From: Mesotaenium endlicherianum
Taxonomy: Eukaryota > Streptophyta > Zygnematophyceae > Zygnematales > Mesotaeniaceae
Direction: 5' to 3'
NCBI GenBank assembly: GCA_009602735.1
Contig: WELA01001485.1
Coordinates: 1 to 64,000 of the forward strand
Length of the DNA stretch: 64,000 bases
Shown: piece after piece, positions 43,203 to 52,799 of the stretch
Numbering within the stretch: position 1 is the stretch's first letter
How the letters are laid out: every line of letters begins with the position of its first letter
Notes under the pieces: generated by a model
The model's database searches: none
What the model was told of the DNA's origin: nothing
Seen by the model: the letters and a program-made list of their open reading frames with translations, nothing else
Made by a program: the position numbers and the translations under genes

Positions 43203-43556
43203 TTACACGATACCTTCTACTCCAATGAATACGTGGCCTCCCTCTATCTTCACTGGATAAGTGCGAATTGAACATTCGTCGTCGTTCAGACATTCACCCG
43301 TTACCAGTGAAAATGTTTTCTTATGAAAGGGGCATGCCACTTTGGGTACATCATTTTGCGAACCGATCATGCCCCTGCTCAATGCCATCTGGCGGCGATG
43401 CGGACATTCATTCTGCGTAGCATACCATTCGTTACGGCGGGTAAAATGATAGAGCGCAATTTGCTCTTCACCGTATTTTACGCATACCCCGCCATTGGAA
43501 GGAACATCTTCTACACTGCAGGCATGGAACCATGCCATTGTTTCCATTTCTGTCAT
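43203..43556 (-). CDS. nirD: NirD, nitrite reductase small subunit with Rieske centre
   Basis: 117 residues. Rieske ligands are present as C-x-H (NECPHRR) and C-x2-H (ACPFHKKTF), followed by GECLNDDECSIRTYPVKIEGG. Some NirD proteins have lost these ligands; this one should bind a 2Fe-2S cluster. The frame is open to 43667, overlapping nirB, but ATG 43556 (MTEMETMAWFHAC) gives the normal N-terminus. It is 34 bases downstream of nirB. Confidence 0.93.
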   Translation of the reverse strand: MTEMETMAWFHACSVEDVPSNGGVCVKYGEEQIALYHFTRRNEWYATQNECPHRRQMALSRGMIGSQNDVPKVACPFHKKTFSLVTGECLNDDECSIRTYPVKIEGGHVFIGVEGIV

Positions 43557-43590
43557 AGTTGTATTTTTTAAATGATGAATTGAATAATTA

Positions 43591-46086
43591 TTATTTCCAT
43601 TCTTTGGCCCTTTTCTGTTCCCGCATCTCTTCAAAAGCAATGCTGGGGTCTTTTTCTTCGGGCGCATTTACAAAATGGTTGAATCGTTTTCTTATTTCCG
43701 GGTTTTCGATCGCTTCTTTCCATTCGCACTTATAACTGTCTACCAATAACTGCATTTCTTCTTCCAGCTTTGCTGCAATGCCCAGGCTGTCGTTAACCAC
43801 TACATTTCTGAGGTAGTCGATACCACCTTCCATTTTATTCAGCCAGGTAGCAGTTCTTGTCAATGGATCGGCAGTTTTGATATAGAACATCAGGAAACGG
43901 TCAATAAAACGGATACAGGTTTCTTCGTCGAGATCAGTTGCTAGCAATAAAGCGTGTTGCGGTTTGGAACCACCGTTACCACATACATAGAGGTTCCATC
44001 CTTTTTCTGTGGCAATGATGCCGAAGTCTTTACTCTGTGCTTCGGCACATTCACGTATGCATCCCGAAACCGCAGATTTGATCTTATGCGGAGCCCGGAG
44101 TCCACGGTACCTTTCTTCAACACGAATAGCAAAACTTACACTGTCATGCAAGCCAAACCGGCACCAGGTGCTGCCCACACAACTCTTCACTGTACGCAGC
44201 GCTTTTCCATAAGCATGTCCGCTTTCAAAACCGGCCTCGATCAGTTCTTCCCAGATCAATGGCAGGTCTGATAAATGCGCACCGAAAAGATCAATACGCT
44301 GGCCGCCTGTTATTTTAGTATAGAGATGATATTTTTTAGCTACCTGTCCGATCACTATCAACTTATCGGGCGTGATCTCACCGCCGGGTATGCGCGGCAC
44401 CACAGAATAAGTACCACCTTTCTGTATGTTGGCCAGGAAACGGTCGTTGCTGTCCTGCGCGGTATCGTTTCCTTTTTTCAGGATCATTTCATTCCACAGG
44501 CTGGCCAGGATGGAAGCCACCGAAGGTTTACATAATTCACAGCCATCACCTGTTCCCAGTTTATTCAATACATCTTCATAGCTTTTCAATTCGTGCAGTT
44601 TCACCAGGTCGTACAATTCCTGGCGACTGTAATGGAAATGCTCACAGATAACATTACGGATATATTTACCCTGTGCTTTTAATGTATGATTCACCAGGTC
44701 TTTGATCATGGGCAAACAACCACCACAGCCCGTTCCGGCTTTCGTACATTTTTTGATAGCATCCACTGTTTCTTCGCCATCTTCTACTGCTTTGCAGATA
44801 GCTCCTTTGGTCACACTCTCACAACTGCATATATAAGCGTCATCGGGCAGGCTCAATACACCGGCTTCCTGCGATTCTCCACCCCTGGCACCCAGGATGA
44901 TGTCTTCGGGATTGGGAGGTAATACGATCTTGTTTTTGCAGGTCTGCAACAACATATTGTATTGTTCGGCATCGCCTACAAGAATACCGCCCAGGAGTTG
45001 TTTGCCGTCTGCACTGATGTTGACTCTTTTGTAAACACCATTGATGCCATCATTAAACACAATGGTTCTTGTTTCGCCATCATTGATGAAAGGATTTCCA
45101 AAGCTGGCCACATCAACGCCGATGAGCTTGAGCTTCGTGCTCATGTCAAAACCGGTAAAAGCTTTTTCACTATCGGTCAGTTGTCCCACCACCACTTCGG
45201 CCATTTCATAACCCGGCGCAACAAGTCCATAGATCATTTCATTATGCAGCGCGCATTCACCGATGGCATAGATATCGGGATCAGATGTTTGTAATAAATC
45301 ATTCACTACAATACCACCGCGCGGACCGGTGAGCAACCCGGCAGCTTTGGCCAGTTCGTCCCTGGGTTTGATACCCGCCGAAATAACAAGCATATCGGAT
45401 TCAAGGATGGACCCGTCTGCGAATGAGAGACCGGTTATTGCTTCTTCACCCAGAATAGCTGATGTGTTTTTAGCAGTATAGATGGTAAGTCCCAGGGCTT
45501 CCAGTTTTGATTGCAGTAATTGCGATCCCAGTTCATCTACCTGGCGAGGCATCAGGCGGGGTGCAAATTCTATCACGCTGGTGTCGGCGATACCCAGGTC
45601 GAGCAAGGCTTTGGCCGCTTCCAGACCCAGTAGTCCGCCACCGATCACAGTACCTTTCTTCGCCCTGCCTGCCCATGCTTTCATCAATTCCAGGTCTTCG
45701 ATCGTCCTATATATAAATACACCGTTTTTTTCCACCCCCGGTATGGGGGGCACGAAGGCCGATGAGCCTGTGGCCAGGACCAGGTAATCATAATGGACTT
45801 CCAGGCCTTTGTGGGAATACACTGTTTTACGATCACGGTCGATCTTCTGCACGGGATCGCCCAAATGAAGCTGGATGTTATTGGAAAAGTACCAATCGGC
45901 GGATGCCATGGAAAGGTCTTCGGCAGATTTGCCGGAAAAAAACTCACTGAGGTGCACCCTGTCATATGCGGGGCGGCTTTCTTCCCCGAATACGGTCAGC
46001 TCAAACTGACCATGGGTGTTTTTAGCTACCAGTTTTTCGCAAAACTTATAGCCTACCATACCGTTACCTACTACCACTACTCTCAT
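43591..46086 (-). CDS. nirB: NirB, NADH-dependent nitrite reductase large subunit
   Basis: 831 residues. FAD/NAD domain 1-390 (VVVVGNGMVGYKF at 3-15, GTVIGGGLLGLEAA at 145-158, IYAIGECAL at 272-280). BFD 2Fe-2S cysteines are 420, 422, 454 and 457. A second helical BFD-like part lies at ~480-535. The siroheme/4Fe-4S catalytic part at ~565-830 has Cys636, Cys642, Cys676, Cys680 (C-x5-C and C-x3-C). It reduces nitrite to ammonium using NADH. First gene of the nirBD-narK-nasA-rubredoxin operon, divergent from cobA. Confidence 0.95.
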   Translation of the reverse strand: MRVVVVGNGMVGYKFCEKLVAKNTHGQFELTVFGEESRPAYDRVHLSEFFSGKSAEDLSMASADWYFSNNIQLHLGDPVQKIDRDRKTVYSHKGLEVHYDYLVLATGSSAFVPPIPGVEKNGVFIYRTIEDLELMKAWAGRAKKGTVIGGGLLGLEAAKALLDLGIADTSVIEFAPRLMPRQVDELGSQLLQSKLEALGLTIYTAKNTSAILGEEAITGLSFADGSILESDMLVISAGIKPRDELAKAAGLLTGPRGGIVVNDLLQTSDPDIYAIGECALHNEMIYGLVAPGYEMAEVVVGQLTDSEKAFTGFDMSTKLKLIGVDVASFGNPFINDGETRTIVFNDGINGVYKRVNISADGKQLLGGILVGDAEQYNMLLQTCKNKIVLPPNPEDIILGARGGESQEAGVLSLPDDAYICSCESVTKGAICKAVEDGEETVDAIKKCTKAGTGCGGCLPMIKDLVNHTLKAQGKYIRNVICEHFHYSRQELYDLVKLHELKSYEDVLNKLGTGDGCELCKPSVASILASLWNEMILKKGNDTAQDSNDRFLANIQKGGTYSVVPRIPGGEITPDKLIVIGQVAKKYHLYTKITGGQRIDLFGAHLSDLPLIWEELIEAGFESGHAYGKALRTVKSCVGSTWCRFGLHDSVSFAIRVEERYRGLRAPHKIKSAVSGCIRECAEAQSKDFGIIATEKGWNLYVCGNGGSKPQHALLLATDLDEETCIRFIDRFLMFYIKTADPLTRTATWLNKMEGGIDYLRNVVVNDSLGIAAKLEEEMQLLVDSYKCEWKEAIENPEIRKRFNHFVNAPEEKDPSIAFEEMREQKRAKEWK

Positions 46087-46211
46087 AATGCTTGGGTTAA
46101 GCGTGAAATAGTGGCAAACAATCGAATTATAAATAATTCTATGTAATATTATTTACACAGATATTATATTATTTCATTTAAAATGGCGATTTACATCATA
46201 AATTTAGAAAC

Positions 46212-46257
46212 AATTATGTAATTTTATACAAAACACTAAAATATTTTTTACATAATT
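46212..46257. promoter_or_regulatory. Inverted repeat in the nirB-cobA divergent promoter region
   Basis: AATTATGTAA at 46212-46221 is repeated in inverse as TTACATAATT at 46248-46257, 26 bases apart, in the AT-rich 182-base gap between nirB and cobA. A shared regulator could bind here to switch both directions. It does not look like the classical TTGAT..ATCAA Fnr box. Confidence 0.3.
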
Positions 46258-46268
46258 TTAGTAATAAT

Positions 46269-47045
46269 ATGAAACTATCAATACCTTCGCTCTATCTGAT
46301 CGGGGCCGGACCGGGAGATCCGGACCTAATCACCTTAAAAGCTATCAAAGCCCTCCGGAAAGCAGAAGTCGTTCTATATGATGCCCTGGCTAATGAAAGC
46401 CTGCTCGATTACACCCCTCCAGGTTGTATCAGGCAATTCGTTGGTAAACGGTATGGATGTCATGCTTTGTCTCAGGAAGAGATCAACCGGCTGATCCTGG
46501 AACATGCAGGCACCTATCGCCATATTGTACGGCTGAAAGGGGGCGATCCCTTTGTATTCGGAAGGGCGATGGAAGAAATTTCCATTGCAAAAGCAGCCGG
46601 AATGAACATAGAACTCATTCCGGGTATTTCCAGTGCACTGGCCGTACCAGCTACCCAGTTGATCCCTCTTACATGCAGGGGCATCAATGAAAGCTTTTGG
46701 GTCACTACCGGAACAACCCGTTCAGGAGAAATATCGGCCGATATACAATGGGCCGCACAATCTTCTGCAACCGTTGTCATACTGATGGCCATGAGTAAAC
46801 TCGAAGCCATTATGGAAACATTCGAACGTTATGGTAAAAAAGATACTCCTGTTGCCATCATCCAGAGTGGCACAACTGCAGCCGAAAAAATGGTGATCGG
46901 TACCGTGAAAGATATTTTCTTCAAAGCCCAGTATGCCGGCATAAGCAATCCGGCAGTCGTAGTGGTAGGAGAAGTGGTGAAACTGCACCCTTCTTTATTA
47001 AAAGATGAACTGATGCACCGGCTGATACCTGCCACCACCGGATAA
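46269..47045 (+). CDS. cobA: CobA/SUMT, uroporphyrinogen-III C-methyltransferase
   Basis: 258 residues: LIGAGPGDPDLITLKA (~11-26), VRLKGGDPFVFGRAMEE, ELIPGISSALAVPA, LTCRGINESFWVTTGT, VAIIQSGTTAAEKMV. It methylates uroporphyrinogen III to precorrin-2, the first step to siroheme, which NirB needs. No oxidase/ferrochelatase part (CysG-like) is attached. It is divergent from nirB and followed 37 bases later by the Crp/Fnr gene. Confidence 0.94.
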   Translation: MKLSIPSLYLIGAGPGDPDLITLKAIKALRKAEVVLYDALANESLLDYTPPGCIRQFVGKRYGCHALSQEEINRLILEHAGTYRHIVRLKGGDPFVFGRAMEEISIAKAAGMNIELIPGISSALAVPATQLIPLTCRGINESFWVTTGTTRSGEISADIQWAAQSSATVVILMAMSKLEAIMETFERYGKKDTPVAIIQSGTTAAEKMVIGTVKDIFFKAQYAGISNPAVVVVGEVVKLHPSLLKDELMHRLIPATTG

Positions 47046-47082
47046 AATGCTTTACCAAAAGCTGCAGGAGAACTAGGCGATT

Positions 47083-47772
47083 ATGAAAAAAAACAAGAAG
47101 AACTGCGATCTCAAAAGTTGCATGCTTTGTAAGCACTGTCTGAGCGATTGGCTGCCTGCCGTAGATAAAAACCGGAAAAGTTTTCACCTGAAAAAAGGGG
47201 AACTGCTGTTCAGGGAAGACGAAGAAGTTACCGGCATGTACTTCATCCATACCGGCCTCGTGAAAGTACATAAGAAATGGGGCTTGGAAAAAGAACTGAT
47301 CCTGCGTATTGCCGGTAACGGCGCTATTGTAGGGCACAGGGGATTAGGCTCCGACACTGTATACCCCGTGTCAGCCACCGCACTTCAACCTACCGATGTC
47401 TGCTTCATTGACCTGGACTTTTTTCGCTCTACCTTAAAAGTAAACCACGATTTTCTTTACCACCTGATGATGTTCTTCGCTGCAGAATTAAAAGAGTCGG
47501 AAAAGCGCATGCGAAACCTGGCGCACATGACCGTAAAAGGAAGGATCGCCAATGCCCTGCTCACTTTCAAGGAAAAATTCGGCACGAACAACGAGGGATG
47601 TATTGACCTGTACCTCAGCAAACAGGACCTGGCGTCTTATACCGGCACTACCTACGAGACATTGTTCCGTATCATGAATGAAATGACAGAAGAAGCAGCT
47701 ATTTCAGTAGACGGTAAAAAGATCACCATCCGCAACCTAGACCTGCTGCACCGTTTCATCAAAGACGAATAA
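47083..47772 (+). CDS. Crp/Fnr-family regulator with N-terminal cysteine cluster
   Basis: 229 residues. Cys8, Cys13, Cys16 and Cys19 (CDLKSCMLCKHC) precede a cyclic-nucleotide-fold sensor (FHLKKGELLFREDEEVTGMYFIHTGLVKV) and a C-terminal winged helix (LYLSKQDLASYTGTTYETLFRIMNEM). The four cysteines could hold an Fe-S cluster as in FNR, making it an oxygen, nitrite or NO sensor; this is inference. Its location beside cobA and the nir/nas operon makes it the best candidate regulator of nitrate assimilation here. Confidence 0.9.
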   Translation: MKKNKKNCDLKSCMLCKHCLSDWLPAVDKNRKSFHLKKGELLFREDEEVTGMYFIHTGLVKVHKKWGLEKELILRIAGNGAIVGHRGLGSDTVYPVSATALQPTDVCFIDLDFFRSTLKVNHDFLYHLMMFFAAELKESEKRMRNLAHMTVKGRIANALLTFKEKFGTNNEGCIDLYLSKQDLASYTGTTYETLFRIMNEMTEEAAISVDGKKITIRNLDLLHRFIKDE

Positions 47773-47777
47773 AGTAA

Positions 47778-49832
47778 CTATGCCGTCTTTTTCATTGCCA
47801 CACGGTACAGTATAATGCCCATCAATGCGAAGAACAACGCGCCCACCAGGAAATAACCATCCTGCGATAATGCATGACTGATATTGTCTTCCATGCTCAC
47901 AGCATTCAGAAATCGTTCCCCTTTATCACTTCCGGCAATAAAAGCAATCAGCACGCCGGCAACAGCGCCACCCGCCACCAATCCTGTTGCAAACAGACTT
48001 CCTTTACTCAGCTCCTCTTCTTCCGCGCTCAACTGCTTATTCGCTTTCTTCTGTTTTGCTTCTACAATTCCCCTGATAGCACCTCCCACGAAAATGGGCA
48101 GCGTGGTAGAAAGCGGCAGGTAAACACCAATAGCAAAACTCAATGCCTTCAAACCGCATAGTTCTACAGTAACCGCCAGGAACATACCCACCATTACATA
48201 TTGCCAGTCGAGGTTCTGCGATAGTATCCCTTTGATCAACGTAGCCATTAATGTAGCTTGCGGCGCCGGGAATTTCTCTGAACCGATCGCATGTTGCACA
48301 CCTTGTTGCAACATTTCCGTTGAAGGTTTATCCAGGAACTTAACCGTTATACCAATAATAACAGAAGATACGATAGCACCAATGAACAAAGCGATCTGTT
48401 GGTTACGCGGCGTGGCACCTACCAGGTAACCGCTCTTGAGATCCTGTGAAGTACCTCCGGCATTGGCTGCAGCAATACAGATCATCCCTCCAACCACCAG
48501 CACCAACGGCTCAAACGCTTTACCTGTCCAACCTACACTGAGGAAAATCAAGCTGGTACCCATCACCGTGGCAATGGTCATACCACTGATGGGGCTGTTG
48601 GATGTACCGATCAATCCTACAATACGTGAAGCTACCGTTACAAACAAAGCGCCGAACAACAATACCAGTATACCAATGAATAATTTCTGGAGCAGGTTAT
48701 CGCCGGGCACTTGCGGTAATAAAGTAATAACAGCGATCAGGCCCAGGCTGCCCAATCCTACTACCCGCAGGCTCAAATCTCTTTCTGTACGCAACACAGC
48801 AGTTGCAGCACTTTCTTCATTACCGGCCTTCAAAGAAGACAGGCTTCCTTTCACCGATTTTACAATCGTAGGAATGGTTTTAACAAGGGTGATGATACCG
48901 CCGGCTGCTACTGCACCCGCACCTATCTGCCGTACATACGCGTAATAAATGGCCGATGCATAATCATTGAAATGATGTGTAACCGGATCCCATCCGCCTT
49001 TTCCACCGGGCTTGGCAATATCTGCCAGGTAACCCAGTTTAGCCAGTTGTAACGCAATCACATCACCTGGAACCAGGGTAGACAAGAGCGGAATAAATAC
49101 CATCCAACTTAATACACTACCCGCTACCAGTACGCCGGCAATGCGCGGGCCGATGATATAACCAATACCAATGTATTCAGGCGTGATCTCACCGCTCACT
49201 TTCGCCGAAGGAAAGAACTTATTGATCTGTTTGGTAGCATAATAAGGCGTCTCGGCAATCACGTGCAATATTTTTTGCAAGAACGCATACAGTAACGCCA
49301 CACCCAGTCCCCAGAAAGCCGTCTTGGCAAAATCGCCGCCTTTCTCCCCCGCCTTCAACACATCGCCACAAGCAGTTCCCTCTGGATAAGGGAGGGCATC
49401 ATGCTCATTAACGATCAAGGCCCTACGCAAGGGTATCATCAGCAAAGTGCCTAACAGTCCGCCTACAATAGCCAATACCAATATGGTTAAATAATTGAAG
49501 TATTCGGCGCTGGTAGGCGATGAAAGAAAAAGAAAGCCCGGCAGTGTAAAAGCCACCCCACCGGCAATACTTTCACCGGCAGAGCCGGTGGTCTGGATGA
49601 TATTGTTTTCCAGTATGGTGGTCTTGAGGAATCTCCGGCCAAGTGTAATGGCAATAACAGCAATAGGGATGGAAGCAGTTACGGTGAGGCCCGCTTTCAA
49701 AGCCAGGTACACGGTGGCGGCGCCAAAAATAACGCCGAACAAACTGCCCACGAGTATGGACTTAACGGTCAATTCTTTCATATTCGTTTCGGGAGAAACG
49801 AAGGGCTTAAAGGTCTTTTGTGATTCAGACAT
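47778..49832 (-). CDS. OPT-family oligopeptide/metal-chelate transporter
   Basis: 684 residues with about 15-16 hydrophobic helices: LTVKSILVGSLFGVIFGAATVYLALKAGLT (given as the start of helix 1, ~20-50), ENNIIQTTGSAGESIAGGV, PYPEGTACGDVLKAGE, GGMICIAAANAGGTSQDLKSGYLVGATP. This is the bacterial OPT subgroup. It moves peptides or metal chelates. It ends 5 bases from the convergent Crp/Fnr gene. Its start is 6 bases from a long hairpin. Confidence 0.9.
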   Translation of the reverse strand: MSESQKTFKPFVSPETNMKELTVKSILVGSLFGVIFGAATVYLALKAGLTVTASIPIAVIAITLGRRFLKTTILENNIIQTTGSAGESIAGGVAFTLPGFLFLSSPTSAEYFNYLTILVLAIVGGLLGTLLMIPLRRALIVNEHDALPYPEGTACGDVLKAGEKGGDFAKTAFWGLGVALLYAFLQKILHVIAETPYYATKQINKFFPSAKVSGEITPEYIGIGYIIGPRIAGVLVAGSVLSWMVFIPLLSTLVPGDVIALQLAKLGYLADIAKPGGKGGWDPVTHHFNDYASAIYYAYVRQIGAGAVAAGGIITLVKTIPTIVKSVKGSLSSLKAGNEESAATAVLRTERDLSLRVVGLGSLGLIAVITLLPQVPGDNLLQKLFIGILVLLFGALFVTVASRIVGLIGTSNSPISGMTIATVMGTSLIFLSVGWTGKAFEPLVLVVGGMICIAAANAGGTSQDLKSGYLVGATPRNQQIALFIGAIVSSVIIGITVKFLDKPSTEMLQQGVQHAIGSEKFPAPQATLMATLIKGILSQNLDWQYVMVGMFLAVTVELCGLKALSFAIGVYLPLSTTLPIFVGGAIRGIVEAKQKKANKQLSAEEEELSKGSLFATGLVAGGAVAGVLIAFIAGSDKGERFLNAVSMEDNISHALSQDGYFLVGALFFALMGIILYRVAMKKTA

Positions 49833-49838
49833 AGTTAT

Positions 49839-49920
49839 AGTTGTTAGTTGATAGTTGTTAGTTGATAGCGTTATGTGTTAGCATCTGTTTCTAACAACTG
49901 ACAACTATCAACTAACAACT
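49839..49920. repeat. 30-bp inverted repeat between OPT and POT transporter genes
   Basis: The arm 49839-49868 (built from GTTGTTAGTTGATA units) and the arm 49891-49920 are inverted copies matching at 28 of 30 bases, with a 22-base loop. Inside each arm the GTTAGTTGATA unit is itself repeated. It begins 7 bases upstream of the OPT start, so it would be in that gene's leader. Confidence 0.8.
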
Positions 49921-49968
49921 CATAAAATCCTTACTTTCGACACGATTTAAAATTTCAAAATACGATTT

Positions 49969-51390
49969 ATGCCCGAGATACCAAACGAGCAAAAAAAAGC
50001 TAAAATGCCCAAGTCGGTGCCATTTATTATCGGAAATGAAGCCGCCGAACGTTTCAGCTTTTATGCCATACGAGCCATCATGCCTACTTTTCTGGTAGCG
50101 CAATTCTTCAATCCGGCACATAACCCGGCCCTGCAGAGCATAGCCGAAGCCCGCTCCAATGAACTATCTCACCTCTTTGTGTTCTTTGCTTATTTCATGC
50201 CGCTGGTGGGTGGTATTGTGGCCGACTGGTTCTTTGGCAAATACAAAGTCATTCTGTATGTCTCTATATTATATGCCATCGGTAACCTGGTATTGTCGTT
50301 GTCTACACACGATCTCAGCCTGTTCAGCACCGGCCTCATTGTCATAGCCATTGCGGCGGGAGGCATCAAGTCCTGCGTGTCGGCCAATGTGGGCGACCAG
50401 TTCGACAAATCAAACCAGGAACTGATGTCGAAAGTTTATGGCTGGTTTTATTTCAGCATCAATTCGGGCTCAGTGCTGTCGACCTTGCTGATACCTATCA
50501 TCTATAAAAAATACGGACCGGAACTCGCTTTCGGCATACCCGGTATACTTATGTGTCTAGCCACGCTGATCTTCTGGCTGGGCAGGCATAAATATGTAAA
50601 AGTGCCACCAACCGGTGTAAAAAAAGAAAATTTCATGGGGATATCCCTGTATGCACTGAGAAAATTCTTTTCCAACCGCCAGGGCAAAACTGTTTGGGAA
50701 ATGGTAGCCGAAAAATATTCTCCCGGGGCCATCGATGGCGTACAGGCTGTGTACCGCATCCTGGCCGTATTTGCATTTACGCCCATTTTCTGGGCTTTAT
50801 GGGATCAAAACCTTTCCGAATGGGTATTACAGGCTACCAAACTGGATCTGCATATTTTCGGTTATGAGTTCCTGCCGGAGCAGATACAAACATTCAACCC
50901 ACTGTTCCTGATCAGCCTGATACCGGTGTTCACGTATGGATTGTTCCCACTCATTGAAAAAACGGGCATCAAGGTTACGCCGTTGCGCAAGATCGGTGCA
51001 GGGTTGTTCCTCACCATATTGTCTTTTATCATCATTGCTTTTTTACAGGAAAAGATCGACCAGGGTGGCAGGCCCACCGTGTGGTGGCAGATACTGGCTT
51101 ATTTCATCCTGGCCGGCGCCGAAGTATTGGTATCCATCACCTGCCTGGAATATGCCTATACCCAATCGCCCAAATCCATGAAGAGTACCATGACGGCCTT
51201 GTACCTGCTGGGCATTTCATTGGGTAATATCTTCACCAGTCTCGTCAACAACAGCATTGCCAACAATGGGTTCTTTGCACGCTATACAGGTGCCAGTTAT
51301 TTTTGGTTGTTCATCAGCATATTGTCGGGCTTTTTCCTGCTTTACCTGCTGGTGGCCAAACGCCTGCCGGAAAAAAGTTACGTGGAATGA
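49969..51390 (+). CDS. POT/PTR-family proton-coupled peptide transporter
   Basis: 473 residues, about 12-14 membrane helices. Features are FIIGNEAAERFSFYAIRAIM (ExxERFxYY-type motif, ~18-37), GGIVADWFFGKYKVILYVS, AIAAGGIKSCVSANVGDQF and SKVYGWFYFSINSGSV (family signature). It imports di- and tripeptides. Divergent from the OPT gene; the two probably respond to the same nutrient. Confidence 0.9.
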   Translation: MPEIPNEQKKAKMPKSVPFIIGNEAAERFSFYAIRAIMPTFLVAQFFNPAHNPALQSIAEARSNELSHLFVFFAYFMPLVGGIVADWFFGKYKVILYVSILYAIGNLVLSLSTHDLSLFSTGLIVIAIAAGGIKSCVSANVGDQFDKSNQELMSKVYGWFYFSINSGSVLSTLLIPIIYKKYGPELAFGIPGILMCLATLIFWLGRHKYVKVPPTGVKKENFMGISLYALRKFFSNRQGKTVWEMVAEKYSPGAIDGVQAVYRILAVFAFTPIFWALWDQNLSEWVLQATKLDLHIFGYEFLPEQIQTFNPLFLISLIPVFTYGLFPLIEKTGIKVTPLRKIGAGLFLTILSFIIIAFLQEKIDQGGRPTVWWQILAYFILAGAEVLVSITCLEYAYTQSPKSMKSTMTALYLLGISLGNIFTSLVNNSIANNGFFARYTGASYFWLFISILSGFFLLYLLVAKRLPEKSYVE

Positions 51391-51428
51391 ATTAAGTTCT
51401 ACTTTCGCCCCACAATCAGCATTTTATC

Positions 51429-52712
51429 ATGAATATACTCTTACTTGGTTCGGGCGGAAGAGAACATGCGCTGGCCTGGAAAATGAGCCAGAGCCATCAT
51501 TGCGACCAATTATTCATTGCTCCCGGCAACGCCGGAACAACTCAATACGGCACCAATTTACCCATTGGTGTAACAGACTTTGCAGCTATTAAAGAAGCCT
51601 GTATTACACATCACATCAATATGTTGGTAGTAGGACCTGAAGAGCCGCTGGTAAAAGGTATTTACGATTTTTTTCAGGCCGATGAGCAGTTGCAGAAGAT
51701 CACCGTAGTAGCCCCTTCGGCGGCGGCGGCCCAATTGGAAGGGAGCAAGGCTTTCAGTAAAAAATTCATGCAGCGTCACCGGATTCCCACTGCAGCTTAT
51801 GCCGAGTTCACAGCCGATAATTTTGAAGAAGGAAAAAAATACATCGCCGCGCATAGTCTGCCCGTGGTATTGAAAGCAGACGGACTCGCCGCAGGCAAAG
51901 GAGTAGTTATTGCCGAAACCCACGAACAGGCACAGGAAGTATTTGCTTCCATGATCCTGGACAAACAATTTGGCGAGGCCAGCAGCAAAGTGGTGATCGA
52001 ATCATTTCTGCGGGGCATTGAAGTGAGTGTATTTGTGCTCACAGATGGCATCGACTATCAACTCATCGGCCACGCTAAAGATTACAAACGCATCGGTGAA
52101 GGCGATACCGGGCTCAACACCGGTGGTATGGGCTGTGTAAGCCCCGTGCCTTTTATGGATGAAGTCTTCATGCAAAAAGTAGAGTCACGTATCATACGTC
52201 CAACAGTAGATGGATTGAAAAAAGAAGGACTGATTTATCATGGTTTCATTTTCTTCGGACTGATGAACTGCGATGGCGAGCCCTATGTGATCGAATACAA
52301 TTGCCGCATGGGCGACCCCGAAACAGAAGTGGTGATGCCGAGGTTACAGACAGACCTGGTGGCACTTTTTGCAGCGATGGATAATGGCACGTTAATTGAT
52401 ACTAATATCGCTTTCGACGAGAGGAGCTGCTGCACCGTAATGGCAGTTAGTGGAGGGTACCCCGGTGATTATCAAAAGAATATCAGGATCGAGGGACTGG
52501 CCCATGCCGGCGATAACAAAAATACCTTCGTATTCCATGCAGGAACCCGACAGTTGGACACCACTGTGGTGACAAATGGCGGGCGGGTATTGGCGGTATC
52601 ATCATTTGGCAACAACATTACCGAGGCAGTGAACCTGTCGAAAAAAACACTGGCTGGAATCAGTTTTGACGGCATGTACTACCGGAAGGATATCGGATAC
52701 GAATTTGCCTGA
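51429..52712 (+). CDS. purD: PurD, phosphoribosylamine-glycine ligase
   Basis: 427 residues, ATP-grasp fold: NILLLGSGGREHALAWKM (1-20), VGPEEPLVKGIYDFF, GSKAFSKKFMQRHRIPTA, VVLKADGLAAGKGVVIAET, GMGCVSPVP, EYNCRMGDPETEVVMPRL. It makes glycinamide ribonucleotide in purine synthesis. Starts 38 bases after the peptide transporter; unrelated in function. Confidence 0.95.
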   Translation: MNILLLGSGGREHALAWKMSQSHHCDQLFIAPGNAGTTQYGTNLPIGVTDFAAIKEACITHHINMLVVGPEEPLVKGIYDFFQADEQLQKITVVAPSAAAAQLEGSKAFSKKFMQRHRIPTAAYAEFTADNFEEGKKYIAAHSLPVVLKADGLAAGKGVVIAETHEQAQEVFASMILDKQFGEASSKVVIESFLRGIEVSVFVLTDGIDYQLIGHAKDYKRIGEGDTGLNTGGMGCVSPVPFMDEVFMQKVESRIIRPTVDGLKKEGLIYHGFIFFGLMNCDGEPYVIEYNCRMGDPETEVVMPRLQTDLVALFAAMDNGTLIDTNIAFDERSCCTVMAVSGGYPGDYQKNIRIEGLAHAGDNKNTFVFHAGTRQLDTTVVTNGGRVLAVSSFGNNITEAVNLSKKTLAGISFDGMYYRKDIGYEFA

Positions 52713-52799
52713 AAAATCGGTATTTTAGACTTTGTTAATTCAACCAATTTCATCCACCTTTGCAAGCATTAGCTGACTAATTAGAATTTTAGATTTACA

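Noticed and set aside
43557-43667. N-terminal extension of NirD
   Set aside because: It overlaps the nirB 3' end and adds basic, non-conserved sequence before the normal NirD start.
47083-47110. Direct Fnr box upstream of nirB
   Set aside because: No TTGAT-N4-ATCAA-like site was found in 46087-46268, so I did not claim that the Crp/Fnr protein binds there.
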